DNA of 35,470 nt, from assembly GCA_900317425.1 (NCBI GenBank), contig ONGR01000028.1:1-35470 (forward strand), read 5' to 3'. Shown here in pieces: positions 17,317-24,592 of the stretch. The position numbers were made by a program, and so were the translations under genes. The stretch comes from an uncultured Eubacteriales bacterium. GTDB taxonomy: Bacteria > Bacillota > Clostridia > Oscillospirales > Oscillospiraceae. The first letter of the stretch is position 1, and every line of letters begins with the position of its first letter. The notes under the pieces were generated by a model. The model saw nothing but the letters and a program-made list of their open reading frames with translations. It was not told the DNA's origin and did not search any database.

Positions 17317-17385
17317 TTTCCTGTCGTCCCGTCCATGGCCGTCACCCATGGGCGGGATTTTTATATTTGTGCCCAAATTGGGCAC
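17317..17385 (-). repeat. Palindrome-hairpin module upstream of int (copy A)
   Basis: Read on the minus strand: 17-bp palindrome (17369-17385), 11-nt gap, then a 41-nt block (17317-17357) with an 11-bp-scale hairpin (17328-17356). The 41-nt block matches the one at 21622-21662 at 36 of 41 positions. A compensated A-T to G-C pair in the stem argues for a conserved fold. It lies in the leader of int in the same orientation as copy B lies in the leader of rep. Confidence 0.75.
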
Positions 17386-17404
17386 CGCCGGCACGTCTGT
17401 AAAT

Positions 17405-17421
17405 GTGTCCGAATTGGGCAC
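17405..17421. repeat. 17-bp palindrome copy 2
   Basis: GTGTCCGAATTGGGCAC, second of five dispersed copies of the GTGYCCRAAWTGGGCAC palindrome in the element. It is 19 nt past the ribbon-helix-helix gene stop codon. Confidence 0.8.
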
Positions 17422-17424
17422 ACC

Positions 17425-17457
17425 CGCCGGCGGGACCGGATCACTCATCCGCCGGCG
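17425..17457. repeat. CCGGCGG hairpin over the 3' end of the ribbon-helix-helix gene
   Basis: 9-bp perfect stem CGCCGGCGG/CCGCCGGCG around a 15-nt loop, spanning the stop codon. Related hairpins lie at 20595-20618, 21566-21587 and 22459-22488, also at gene 3' ends, and form the head of every array unit. Confidence 0.7.
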
Positions 17458-17659
17458 CTGGGATCTCTTCCCCGTCCCGGCGGATCTGTTCATCAATGGC
17501 CCGGTTAATAAAGCCGTTGACGCTCTCCCCGCGGGCCTCTGCGTGAGCCTTGATAACATCCTTGCGTCCCTTAGGAACGGCGATAGATACGCGGTCAAGA
17601 TTTGCCGCGTCCCACCGTCTATTTCCCTCTTTGCGGGCCTCTGTGTATTTTTGCGACAT
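17441..17659 (-). CDS. Ribbon-helix-helix (Arc/CopG-like) DNA-binding protein
   Basis: 72-aa small regulator. The segment NLDRVSIAVPKGRKDVIKAH gives the beta-strand and first helix of an Arc/MetJ fold, and ARGESVNGFINRAIDEQI the second helix, the usual pattern of RHH repressors. AAAGGGAGGTACAC precedes the ATG. A 13-bp palindrome covers the -35 of its own promoter and a second one sits in the spacer of the divergent promoter. It is therefore likely an autorepressor that also controls the plus-strand genes. No toxin partner is adjacent. The int gene follows on the same strand. Confidence 0.8.
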   Translation of the reverse strand: MSQKYTEARKEGNRRWDAANLDRVSIAVPKGRKDVIKAHAEARGESVNGFINRAIDEQIRRDGEEIPAPADE

Positions 17660-17723
17660 GTGTACCTCCCTTTCTTTTTTGGGGGGCGATTGTTAAAAAG
17701 CCTCCCTCTCCTATTGTGTCTAT

Positions 17724-17752
17724 ATTATAGCACATTATCAAGCACTTAACAA
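17724..17752 (-). promoter_or_regulatory. Promoter of the ribbon-helix-helix gene
   Basis: Minus strand -35 TTGTTA (17747-17752), 17-bp spacer, -10 TATAAT (17724-17729). The -35 lies inside the palindrome at 17743-17755. Confidence 0.7.
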
Positions 17753-17822
17753 GTGTAATATTGCACAAATATTCACTTAATAATTGTACGTTTTACCATC
17801 TTTACAATTCACTTATTAAGTG
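17743..17822. promoter_or_regulatory. Operator cluster of CACTTA palindromes
   Basis: Two 13-bp inverted repeats, CACTTAACAAGTG (17743-17755) and CACTTATTAAGTG (17810-17822), plus a half-conserved copy CACTTAATAATTG (17774-17786). All lie in an AT-rich 120-bp interval between divergent promoters. They overlap the key elements of both promoters, as expected for repressor sites, probably of the adjacent RHH protein. Confidence 0.65.
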
Positions 17823-17829
17823 CTATTAT
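17801..17829 (+). promoter_or_regulatory. Plus-strand promoter for the 89-aa gene and second recombinase
   Basis: -35 TTTACA (17801-17806), 17-bp spacer containing a palindromic operator, -10 TATTAT (17824-17829). The 317-nt gap 17660-17976 otherwise holds only this control region and a leader of about 140 nt with a possible 19-codon ORF. Confidence 0.6.
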
Positions 17830-17976
17830 AATACCAGAAGGAGGGAACACCGGCAGCACAAAACAATGTGCTACAAGCGCGGGAGTGGAGAAGCAGAGAT
17901 TGAGACGCCAGAGATGCTAGATTAGCTCAGAACCACCCACCGCCGGGATCCCAAAAATAAGAAGGAGGATCAGATC

Positions 17977-18246
17977 ATGGGTATCAAGGAACTGGAGAAC
18001 AAGGCGCGGGAGCTGCGCCAGCTGCAAGCGCTGATCGAGGAGGCCCAGCAGGAGGCCGAGGCCATCAAGGACGCTATCAAGGCCGCTATGGGCGATTGTG
18101 AGGCCGTCCAGGCCGGGGAGTATAAGATCACCTGGCAGACCATCAAGAGCGCCAGGATCGACACCACGGCCCTGAAAAAGGCTCTGCCGGACGTGGCCCA
18201 GGCGTTTACGAGGGAAACCACCTCCCGGCGGTTCTGCGTGGCGTGA
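17977..18246 (+). CDS. 89-aa coiled-coil protein with YqaJ-type C-terminal segment
   Basis: Small protein. Residues 1-40 are a charged, Gln/Glu-rich helix likely to form a coiled coil. Residues about 42-89 (AGEYKITWQTIKSARIDTTA, then a LKKALPDVAQAF segment) resemble the C-terminal tail found on YqaJ-family phage recombination nucleases, but no nuclease domain is present. AAGAAGGAGGATCAGATC precedes the ATG. It ends 10 nt before the zinc-ribbon recombinase gene, so the two are co-transcribed. It may be a partner or remnant of a phage recombination protein; function unproven. Confidence 0.7.
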   Translation: MGIKELENKARELRQLQALIEEAQQEAEAIKDAIKAAMGDCEAVQAGEYKITWQTIKSARIDTTALKKALPDVAQAFTRETTSRRFCVA

Positions 18247-18256
18247 GGAGGGTGCC

Positions 18257-19390
18257 ATGATATGCCGGAAGTGTAAGGCGGAGATCCCGGAGATCTCCGC
18301 CTTTTGCCTGAAGTGCGGAGCCAAACAGAATGTCACGCATCATCCCAAGGCCCGAGGAAACGGGCAAGGCAGCGTGTATCGGCTGCCGAACAGGACGTGG
18401 ATCGCCGTTATCACGCTGGGTTATGAGGTTGACGCCTGTGGGAAAACTCACCGGAAATGCCGGTCAAAATCGGGCTTCAAAACAAAGAGCGAGGCCGTGG
18501 CCTTCCTCCCCCAGCTGGCACATATGCCGAAGGTCAAAAGGCCCACCAATCTAAAAGAACTGTATGACCGTTGGGAGCCGACACACCGCGCCGGCCCCTC
18601 CACAATGGAGAACTACCGGGCTGCCTTTAAGCACTTCAAATCCCTGTGGTATTACAATCTGGAGGAGATCGAAATTGACGATCTTCAGGAGTGTATGGAC
18701 AGCTGCCCCCGCAGTAAGAGCACCCAGGAGAAGATGAAAGCCGTCATCGGCTTGTTGTTCAAATACGCCATCCCGCGAAAATACGCAACCGTAAACTTAG
18801 GACAATACCTGTATGTAAACGGTGAGTCTACGCACCGGGACGGCCTCCCCCTCGATGCACTCCAGACGCTGCGGCGGGCTGTTGGCCGCGTTCCCTATGC
18901 GGATTACATAGTTGCACAATGCTATATGGGGTTCCGCCCTTCTGAGCTGCTTGCCCTGGATGCACTGGATTATGACCGCCGGCAAAGAGCCTTTACCGGC
19001 GGATCCAAGACAGAGGCCGGGCGTAACAGGATCGTCACCGTGTCACCCGTCATTCAGCCCATTGTTGACCGGCTTGTTGCCGACAAAATCAGCGGCCCGG
19101 TATTCTGCGGCCCGGACGGTGCGGCATTACCTCTGAAGGAATACCGCGAGGCCTTTTATGCTGCCCTGGACGCCGTGGGGATCCGTAACCCCATTACGGT
19201 ACGGGATGGCGTAGAATATCACAAATACACACCCCACAGCTGCCGTCACACCTTTGCCACATTGATGAAAGGCGTCAATGCACCGGATAAGGATAAGCTG
19301 GAGCTGATCGGGCACACCTCCGCGGAAATGCTGCGGTACTATCAAGATGTGGATATTGAGGCGCTCCGGCGGATCACCGACAGCATCTAA
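18257..19390 (+). CDS. Tyrosine recombinase with N-terminal zinc ribbon
   Basis: 377-aa site-specific recombinase, the second of this class in the element. An N-terminal zinc ribbon (C3, C6, C17, C20) is fused to a core-binding domain (about 95-190). The catalytic domain has R227 (GFRPSE), K251, H327/R330 (HSCRHTF), H353 (IGHT) and a Tyr at 361-362. All catalytic residues appear intact. The zinc ribbon is unusual for an integrase. Its job cannot be integration at tRNA-Ser if the attL-adjacent int does that; resolution, excision or rearranging the repeat units is possible. A solo inverted array unit begins 11 nt after its stop. GAGGAGGGTGCC precedes the ATG. Confidence 0.9.
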   Translation: MICRKCKAEIPEISAFCLKCGAKQNVTHHPKARGNGQGSVYRLPNRTWIAVITLGYEVDACGKTHRKCRSKSGFKTKSEAVAFLPQLAHMPKVKRPTNLKELYDRWEPTHRAGPSTMENYRAAFKHFKSLWYYNLEEIEIDDLQECMDSCPRSKSTQEKMKAVIGLLFKYAIPRKYATVNLGQYLYVNGESTHRDGLPLDALQTLRRAVGRVPYADYIVAQCYMGFRPSELLALDALDYDRRQRAFTGGSKTEAGRNRIVTVSPVIQPIVDRLVADKISGPVFCGPDGAALPLKEYREAFYAALDAVGIRNPITVRDGVEYHKYTPHSCRHTFATLMKGVNAPDKDKLELIGHTSAEMLRYYQDVDIEALRRITDSI

Positions 19391-19400
19391 AACGGAAAAA

Positions 19401-19508
19401 GCGCCGGCGGCTGTTGCGGCCCCTGTGTGCCCTCCTGGTGGCCCGCAGCTGCACCCAGGCGTGGAGAGGAGATCCGCCGGCGGGACGGGATCACGCCCGG
19501 CGGGCGCT
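19401..19508 (-). repeat. Solo inverted copy of the array unit
   Basis: The reverse complement holds the same order as the 88-bp array units: GCCGGGCGTGATCC, CCCGCCGGCGGATCTCC, CACGCCTGGG, GCAGCTGCGGGCCACCAGGA, CACAGGGGCCGCAACAGCCG. It carries a 3-4 nt insertion after the ATCTCC box. It directly follows the zinc-ribbon recombinase gene. Confidence 0.8.
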
Positions 19509-19567
19509 CAATAAACTGTGGGCACAGCGTCCACGCTGGGACAACATGGCAGAAATAGAATACCATG

Positions 19568-19601
19568 AAGCAGAACGGCCCCGGTTGGGGCTGTTCTGCT
19601 T
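19568..19601. terminator. Terminator-like hairpin between convergent genes
   Basis: 15-bp stem AAGCAGAACGGCCCC / GGGGCTGTTCTGCTT (one G-T pair) with loop GGTT. It sits between the second recombinase and the convergent repressor gene. No T-run follows on either strand, so termination is uncertain. Confidence 0.5.
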
Positions 19602-19610
19602 CAGCTATAG

Positions 19611-20228
19611 CTATTCATCAGTAAGCGGCTTTCCCTCATCATCTCGGATGGCAGATGCCTCCTTTGTGCGAGTAATAGCCGCCTGTAACTGCAGTGCAAA
19701 GCGAGCGTATGCATCTTGCAGCCCATCAATTTCTTTCAGCGCGGTTCCTGCAAATTGACCTGGCTGCATCTTCTCTAAATTTTCACCGTTGCATATCTCG
19801 CAAAGATGGGCAAAACACAATGTTGCTGCCTCCATGCATTCAGATGCAAATGGTAGTGCAGCTCTATACTTTGTCCCAATATACCTAATAAATTCGTTTA
19901 CGATTCCGTGTAATTCAATAATAGCCTGTGTCTCATGGCTTGTAAGTGCATCTGCACCATCACCCAATAGGTCTTTAATGTCTCGTGGTATCGGCATCTC
20001 ATTGTCTGAGATACCCAACAGAAAGTCAGCAGAAACTCCAAACAGTTCGGCCATTTTATAAATAACGCTGTTTGCTATACCGTTTAATCCGCGCTCATAA
20101 TTGCTAATTGCCTGAGGAGTTATACCAAGTGCAGCGGCAACATCTGCCTGCGTGAGCTTAGCACACATACGGGCGTATTTAATTCGTCTGGCTACCAACA
20201 GCCGGCCCTCCTTGGAATCTAACGGCAT
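19611..20228 (-). CDS. XRE-family repressor (CI-like)
   Basis: 205-aa regulator. The N-terminal helix-turn-helix (about 12-70) includes KLTQADVAAALGITPQAISN and a FGVSADFLLG end, typical of Cro/CI-type XRE domains. The C-terminal 130 residues are helical and probably dimerise; no LexA-type Ser-Lys protease dyad is recognised, so SOS self-cleavage is not indicated. AAAAGGAGGACTTCAT precedes the ATG. It faces a divergent Cro-like gene across a 149-bp AT-rich control region, the layout of a lysogeny switch. Confidence 0.9.
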   Translation of the reverse strand: MPLDSKEGRLLVARRIKYARMCAKLTQADVAAALGITPQAISNYERGLNGIANSVIYKMAELFGVSADFLLGISDNEMPIPRDIKDLLGDGADALTSHETQAIIELHGIVNEFIRYIGTKYRAALPFASECMEAATLCFAHLCEICNGENLEKMQPGQFAGTALKEIDGLQDAYARFALQLQAAITRTKEASAIRDDEGKPLTDE

Positions 20229-20260
20229 ATGAAGTCCTCCTTTTCCGCTTGCTAATCATG

Positions 20261-20288
20261 ATTATAGATGGAAAAATGCAAAAGTCAA
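20261..20288 (-). promoter_or_regulatory. Promoter of the CI-like repressor
   Basis: Minus strand -35 TTGACT (20283-20288), 16-bp spacer, -10 TATAAT (20261-20266). Confidence 0.75.
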
Positions 20289-20307
20289 CAATTTATTTAT
20301 TTTTTGC

Positions 20308-20336
20308 TTGACATTCAACAAATCATTGTTTATTAT
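20308..20336 (+). promoter_or_regulatory. Promoter of the Cro-like gene with operator in the spacer
   Basis: -35 TTGACA (20308-20313), 17-bp spacer, -10 TATTAT (20331-20336). An inverted repeat AACAA-ATCA-TTGTT fills the spacer and is the likely binding site of one of the two XRE regulators. Confidence 0.75.
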
Positions 20337-20377
20337 ATGCATGTACTAAATGATTTATTGTTTTTGGAGGTGACCAT

Positions 20378-20635
20378 ATGCGGCAAAGAACAGAAATCGT
20401 CCCAAACGGCCAGTTGATTGAACGGCTTCGCATTCTCGCAGGTCTCAACAAGCTGCAGGTCGCGGAGGCTGCGGGTATTCCCCATTCGTCCGTAATTCGG
20501 GCAGAGCGCGGCCAGAGCGTCAGTGCCAAAACTGCCGCCGGGATCTGCGAGGCCCTGGGAAAGGAGTTTGACGAACTCTTTTCCATTCACCGGCCCGGCG
20601 GGACGGATAATCCGCCGGCGGAGAAAGGAGCGTAA
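20378..20635 (+). CDS. Small XRE-family regulator (Cro-like)
   Basis: 85-aa helix-turn-helix protein. The domain (about 10-65) includes LNKLQVAEAAGIPHSSVIRA and AKTAAGICEALG. The tail is Pro/Gly-rich, and its codons carry a CCGGCGG-loop-CCGCCGG hairpin (20595-20618) of the element's repeat family. GGAGGTGACCAT precedes the ATG. It opens the plus-strand operon with the excisionase-like and small unknown genes, and likely opposes the divergent CI-like repressor. Confidence 0.85.
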   Translation: MRQRTEIVPNGQLIERLRILAGLNKLQVAEAAGIPHSSVIRAERGQSVSAKTAAGICEALGKEFDELFSIHRPGGTDNPPAEKGA

Positions 20636-20638
20636 CCA

Positions 20639-20830
20639 GTGGATAAGATCGCAATCTCCGTTGAAGAGGCCGCCCAGCTCCTGGGCTTGTGCCCCAAGAC
20701 GGTTTACACGCTCACAAAGCGGGATGACTTTCCCAGTTTCAAGGCCGGAACCAGAACGATCATCAGCGTTGACGGTCTCCGCGCCTGGGCCCTCCGGGAG
20801 GCAGAACGAACAATGAACCCCCGCGCCTGA
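20639..20830 (+). CDS. Excisionase-like helix-turn-helix protein
   Basis: 63-aa MerR/Xis-type winged helix protein. ISVEEAAQLLGLCPKTVYTL is the recognition-helix region and FKAGTRTIISVDGLRAW the wing, the pattern of the excisionase/HTH_17 family. The likely start is GTG at 20639, 3 nt after the stop of the previous gene and preceded by AGAAAGGAGCG. It probably guides the tyrosine integrase toward excision; this is inferred from family and context. Confidence 0.82.
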   Translation: MDKIAISVEEAAQLLGLCPKTVYTLTKRDDFPSFKAGTRTIISVDGLRAWALREAERTMNPRA

Positions 20831-20860
20831 TGGCGCAAAAAATACAAGGAGGAATGAAGT

Positions 20861-21094
20861 ATGAAACAGAACCAGATTACGCGTAGCGGTGCCGTTGGTT
20901 ACGTGGACGCCGACAAGATCCCCGGTGTGGTGGTAAAAGATGGCCGCGCCTTCGGCGAGGCCGGCGGGCGTTTGTGGCCCGTGACTGGTGCCGTCATGCG
21001 CCATGGGAAGCTGGTCCCTATCCTGGACATCCCCATGTGTGACGATCTCCCCGGCGGGACCGTTGTATCTTCCAGCGAGGAGGCGTGCGCATGA
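20861..21094 (+). CDS. 77-aa protein of unknown function
   Basis: I do not recognise a family. The protein is beta-rich in appearance (VGYVDADKIPGVVVKDGRAF, then GRLWPVTGAVMRHGKLVPI) with no membrane segment. ACAAGGAGGAATGAAGT precedes the ATG. Its stop overlaps the next gene by 4 nt (ATGA), which supports it being real and translated. It lies in the early plus-strand operon between the excisionase-like and rep genes. Confidence 0.65.
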   Translation: MKQNQITRSGAVGYVDADKIPGVVVKDGRAFGEAGGRLWPVTGAVMRHGKLVPILDIPMCDDLPGGTVVSSSEEACA

Positions 21095-21483
21095 GTAAGG
21101 TGCTTACCGATCGGGAGATTATGGAGCTGTGCGACATGGCCCCTTGCGCAGAAAACGATGGGCTCGCAGAATTGGCCGATGAAGCGGATGTAATCGTTAA
21201 GGCCGCAGCGTCTTATATCCACACTTTGGACAATCCCCAGGAGCGTATTGTATTTGCCATGAGAGCTTTTTATCTGCTAGGGGTACAGCGTGGCGGTGAA
21301 GCTTACCGCATGATGCAAGACGCTATTGGTACAGTACGGCCTGCACTGTCCTTTTCTCTGTGCGACGTGTACGAGGAGGAAATTGTGGACGATCTGAAGG
21401 AGATAGGGCGTAAGTATCTCAACACTATATGCCGCCAATTCGGCTTCGTTTTTGCGGATGATGGAGGTGTTTCTCTTGTCTGA
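21091..21483 (+). CDS. 130-aa protein of unknown function
   Basis: Acidic, mostly helical protein without a recognised domain. It starts MSKVLTDREIMELCDMAPC and has a central helical part (ERIVFAMRAFYLLGVQRGGE). ATG 21091 is chosen because AGCGAGGAGGCGTGCGC precedes it; an in-frame GTG lies 6 nt upstream. It overlaps both the previous gene (ATGA) and the next, so it sits in a coupled operon. No function can be given. Confidence 0.65.
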   Translation: MSKVLTDREIMELCDMAPCAENDGLAELADEADVIVKAAASYIHTLDNPQERIVFAMRAFYLLGVQRGGEAYRMMQDAIGTVRPALSFSLCDVYEEEIVDDLKEIGRKYLNTICRQFGFVFADDGGVSLV

Positions 21484-21637
21484 AACTTCAGCCCGGCGGC
21501 TGGCCGCCATGCTGACGGATCAGCAGCGGCGGGACGTGCTGCAGCTGGCCCAAGCAATCATCGCCCCGGCGGATTTTGTCCCGCCGGCGGATGTGCCCAA
21601 ATTGGGCACCGGTGACGCTGTTCCCGTCCGTGGGTGA
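21476..21637 (+). CDS. 53-aa protein of unknown function
   Basis: Small ORF with a likely TTG start (21476) six bases after GGAGGTG, overlapping the previous stop codon. An N-terminal helix (RRLAAMLTDQQRRDVLQLAQ) is followed by a Pro-rich tail. That tail is encoded by a CCGGCGG hairpin (21566-21587), the 17-bp palindrome (21593-21609) and the 5' arm of hairpin module B. The second half may thus be repeat sequence read through by the ORF. Start and function uncertain. Confidence 0.5.
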   Translation: MSETSARRLAAMLTDQQRRDVLQLAQAIIAPADFVPPADVPKLGTGDAVPVRG

Positions 21638-21662
21638 CGGCCACGAACGGGACGGCAGGAAA
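21593..21662 (+). repeat. Palindrome-hairpin module upstream of rep (copy B)
   Basis: 17-bp palindrome (21593-21609), 12-nt gap, then the 41-nt hairpin block (21622-21662) matching copy A at 36 of 41 positions. It has the same order and the same orientation toward the downstream gene (rep) as copy A has toward int. Confidence 0.75.
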
Positions 21663-21676
21663 ACAAAATAAAGAAT

Positions 21677-21756
21677 GAGTGTAGAGGCCCGTGCGTTTAG
21701 CGCCAGAGCCCGCCGGATTTACGCGGCTGGTGGAGGGAGTGCCTCTACACTCTTTT
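21677..21756 (+). promoter_or_regulatory. Large inverted repeat before rep; candidate attenuator or replication origin
   Basis: A perfect 12-bp inverted repeat GAGTGTAGAGGC / GCCTCTACACTC encloses 52 nt with a further imperfect stem. It is followed by TTTT and then, 4 nt later, by the GGGGGA ribosome binding site of rep. It could end transcription early to limit Rep synthesis, or be the nicking origin for the HUH protein. Confidence 0.55.
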
Positions 21757-21769
21757 CATAGGGGGACAT

Positions 21770-22525
21770 ATGGCTAAACGAAAGAAAACGATCATAGCCG
21801 GGCGGATCAGAAAGACGGTGCTCTATACAGCGCCGGAACCACTGGACGGGCCCAGAACGCGGGCAGAGAAGTCCCGCATGACCACCGCAGCCCAGAAGAT
21901 CATGAACGACAAGAGCGCCCGCAATCGGCTGGAAATGCTGCTTGCCTGTAACTTCTCCGGGCGGGATCTCTTCATCACTCTGACATACCGTGACGCAGAT
22001 CTCCCGGCCAAACGGGCGGAGGCCGTCCGCCTGTGCCGGGAGTTCATTGCCAAGCTGCGCACAGCCAGGAAGAAGCGCGGGCAGCGGTTGAAATACATAT
22101 ACACCACAGAGGAAAAGCACGGTGAGGCCCGCTTGCACCACCACCTTATGATCTCCAGCACCGAACACGATATAGAAGAGATCCGCAGCCTGTGGCCCTA
22201 TGGTGACGTGGTTGACGTGGAGTATGTGGCAGCTCGTGAATATGACGTGTGGGCCGCATACATGACAAAGGAGGGTGTACAGGGCCGGCCCGTTGGTGCC
22301 CAGCTCTGGACGGCCAGCAAAGGCATGGACAAGCCCGTTGTTATTTCGGAGTATGTGCCCAATGATACCGCGCTGGCCGTGCCGGCGGGGTGCCATGTGA
22401 TCGAGCGTGAGGAGAAGGTGACGGAGTTCGGGAGCTATTGCTATATCAAGTACAAAGTGCCGGCGGATTATCACGATCAGGCGCCGGCGGATCAGCAAGG
22501 CGGACGCCTTGTTTCTTGCTTGTAG
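21770..22525 (+). CDS. rep: HUH-family rolling-circle replication initiator
   Basis: 251-aa replication protein resembling phage gpA/G2P-like and plasmid Rep endonucleases. Motif 1 is FITLTY (68-73). The metal-binding HUH motif is LHHHLMI (His123-125). The nicking tyrosine is probably in the stretch AAYMTKEG (Y164, K167). Such proteins nick one strand at an origin and stay covalently bound through tyrosine during rolling-circle replication. TAGGGGGACAT precedes the ATG. The 3' end carries a CCGGCGG-type hairpin (22459-22488). With int and xis it suggests an element that excises and replicates as a circle. A role in processing the array hairpins, as REP-associated HUH transposases do, is speculative. 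Confidence 0.85.
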   Translation: MAKRKKTIIAGRIRKTVLYTAPEPLDGPRTRAEKSRMTTAAQKIMNDKSARNRLEMLLACNFSGRDLFITLTYRDADLPAKRAEAVRLCREFIAKLRTARKKRGQRLKYIYTTEEKHGEARLHHHLMISSTEHDIEEIRSLWPYGDVVDVEYVAAREYDVWAAYMTKEGVQGRPVGAQLWTASKGMDKPVVISEYVPNDTALAVPAGCHVIEREEKVTEFGSYCYIKYKVPADYHDQAPADQQGGRLVSCL

Positions 22526-23090
22526 CAAGATATATCTTTAGAAACAGCATAGAGAAATTGCAACCAGGCTATTGAGACGGCCGGCGGGATGGCGTATCAT
22601 GGGCACACGGGCGGAGTTCACCGGTGCACAGGGAACGACGCCAGAAACGGGCGGGAAATAGCTGGCTTTTTTGCGCCCATTTTGCCGTAAACTCTACGCC
22701 TGCGCCCTGGCACACCAGCGGGCGTACCCAGGTGCGCAGCTGCACGCGCGCACAGCCCCGAAGGGGCGCACCTCTCCCCCGCCCTTGGAAAGTTTTGAAA
22801 GCCCCCAGGTAGATACCCCGTGCCCCCTCAAACGTGAGAAAAATTCCCCGATGGAGAAACCGGGACGCCCGGCGGGCCACAGTGTCCAAAATGGGCACAA
22901 ACGCCGGCAGATACCCCCCCTTCTTCCGTCAGCTGTTTGCCGTCATTCAGGGACCGGCGGGGGAACACTGCGCACACACGGCGGAAATTTTTTCCGGGGG
23001 AAAATCCGCCGGGCGTTTCGCATTATGCGCGCGGTACACGCCCATGGGCCGCGGACGTGTAATGCGGGCAGGTTTCCCGCACGCATTGCC
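22526..23090. other. Non-coding GC-rich region between rep and the array
   Basis: No ORF here has a ribosome binding site or family match. A weak terminator-like hairpin (GCCAG-loop-CTGGC then TTTTTT, about 22632-22664) follows rep. Further on are short inverted repeats such as GCCCCGAAGGGGC and one copy of the 17-bp palindrome. A single-strand origin could lie here, but nothing specific is recognised. Confidence 0.5.
22882..22898. repeat. 17-bp palindrome copy 4
   Basis: GTGTCCAAAATGGGCAC, about 190 bp before the array. Confidence 0.75.
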
Positions 23091-24587
23091 CAGACACGGA
23101 TCTCCAGGCCTGGAAGCTGCAGCGGGCCGCGAGAAGGCCACACAGGAGCCGCAGTAGCCGCCGGGTGATTCCGTCCCGCCGGCACGATCTCCCCGCCTGG
23201 GCGCCGCAGCGGGCCACCAGGGGCCCCACAGGGGCCGCAGAAGCCGCCGGGTGATCTCTGTCCCGCCGGCAGATCTCCACGCCTGGACGCAACTGCGGGC
23301 GCCAGGGGGCCCCACAGGAACTGCGGGCGCCAGGAGGCCACACAGGGGCCGCAACAGCCGCCGGGTGTTCTCTGTCCCGCCGGCGGATCTCCAGATCAGA
23401 GCGCAGCTGCGGGCGCCAGAAGGCCCCACAGGGGCCGCAGCAGCCGCCGGGGAGATCCTCTATCCCGCCGGCACAGATCTCCACGCCTGGGCGCAGCTGC
23501 GGGCCGCCAGGACGCCCCACAGAGGCCGCAGCAGCCGCCGGGTGTGTTCCCGCCCCGTCGGCGGATCTCCACCGCTAGGGCGCAGCTGCAGGCCGTCAGG
23601 AGGCCCCACAGGAGCTTCAGCAGCCGCCGGGTGTGATCCTCTCCCTCCGGCGGATCTCCATGCCTGGGCGCAGCAGCGGACGCCAAGATGTCCCACAGAA
23701 GCCGCAGCAGCCGCCGGGTGTGTTCCCGCCCCGCCGGCGGATCTCTATGACCAGAGCGCCGCAGCGCGCCTCCAGGAGGCCCCACAGGGGCCACAGCAGC
23801 CGCCGGGTGTGATCCTCTCCCTCCGGCGGATCTCCATGCCTGGGCGCAGCAGTTGGCCGCGAGAAGGCCACACCGGAGCCGCAGTAGCTGCCGGGTGATT
23901 TCTGTCCCGCCGGCACGGATTTCCACCGCCAGGGCGTAGCAGCGGACGTCAGGAGGCCCCACAGAAGCCGCCGGGTGATCTCTCTATCCCGCCGGCACGG
24001 ATCTCCAACGCCAGACCGCCCCAGCTGGCTGCCAGAAGGCTCACAGGAACCGCAGTAACCGCCGGGCGCTCTCCGTCCCTCCGGCGGATCTCCACGATCA
24101 GAGCGCCGCAGCGGACGCCAGAAGGCCCCACAGGAGGCCACAGCAGCCGCCGGGTGTGATCCTGTTCCTCCGGCGGATCTCCATGCCTGGGCGCAGCTTC
24201 AGACCGCTAGAAGGCCCCACAGGGGCTTCAGCAGCCGCCGGGTGATCTCTCTATCCCGCCGGCACGGATTTCCACCGCCAGGGCGTAGCAGCGGGCCATC
24301 AGAAGCCCCCACAGGGGCCGCAACAGCCGCCGGGTGATTTCTGTCCCTCCGGCGGATCTCCACGATCAGAGCGCCGCAGCGGACGCCAGAAGGCCACGCA
24401 GGGGCCGCAACAGCCGCCGGGTGATCTCTGTCCCTCCGGCGGATCTCCACGATCAGAACGCAGCTGCGGGCCACCAGGAGGCCCCGCAGGGGCCGCAACA
24501 GCCGCCGGGCGTGATCCTGTCCCGCCGGCGGATCTCCACGCCAGGACGCTACAGCGGGCCGCAACTCGTCACCTCAGCCGCCGGCGG
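23091..24587 (+). repeat. Degenerate tandem array, about 16 mosaic units of ~88 bp
   Basis: A partial unit, then 16 units starting GCCGCCGGG from 23158 (next at 23243, 23357, 23443, 23534), ending at GCCGCCGGCGG (24577-24587). Each unit has a head hairpin (CCGCCGG, 10-15 nt, CCGGCGG), an ATCTCC box, a variable body, often CGCAGCTGCG or a similar palindrome, and a tail GGCCCCACAGGGGCC-like hairpin followed by GCAGCA. Bodies fall into a few types (ATGCCTGGGC; ACGATCAGAGCGCC; ACCGCCAGGGCGTAG; AGATCAGAGCGCAG) that combine with different heads. Unit lengths such as 85, 114, 86 and 91 are not multiples of three, and open frames in it show no gene features, so it is non-coding. Function unknown. Confidence 0.85.
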
Positions 24588-24592
24588 TGCAT

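Noticed and set aside
17866-17925. A 19-codon leader peptide upstream of the 89-aa gene
   Set aside because: Its nearest Shine-Dalgarno-like sequence is about 17 nt away and the peptide has no recognisable feature.
22943-24564. Repeat-protein ORFs of 120-215 codons on both strands of the array
   Set aside because: Unit lengths are not multiples of three, frames shift between units, and no ribosome binding site or family match is seen.
23091-24587. CRISPR array
   Set aside because: Units are about 88 bp, diverged, and have no conserved short repeat alternating with unique spacers; no cas gene is near.
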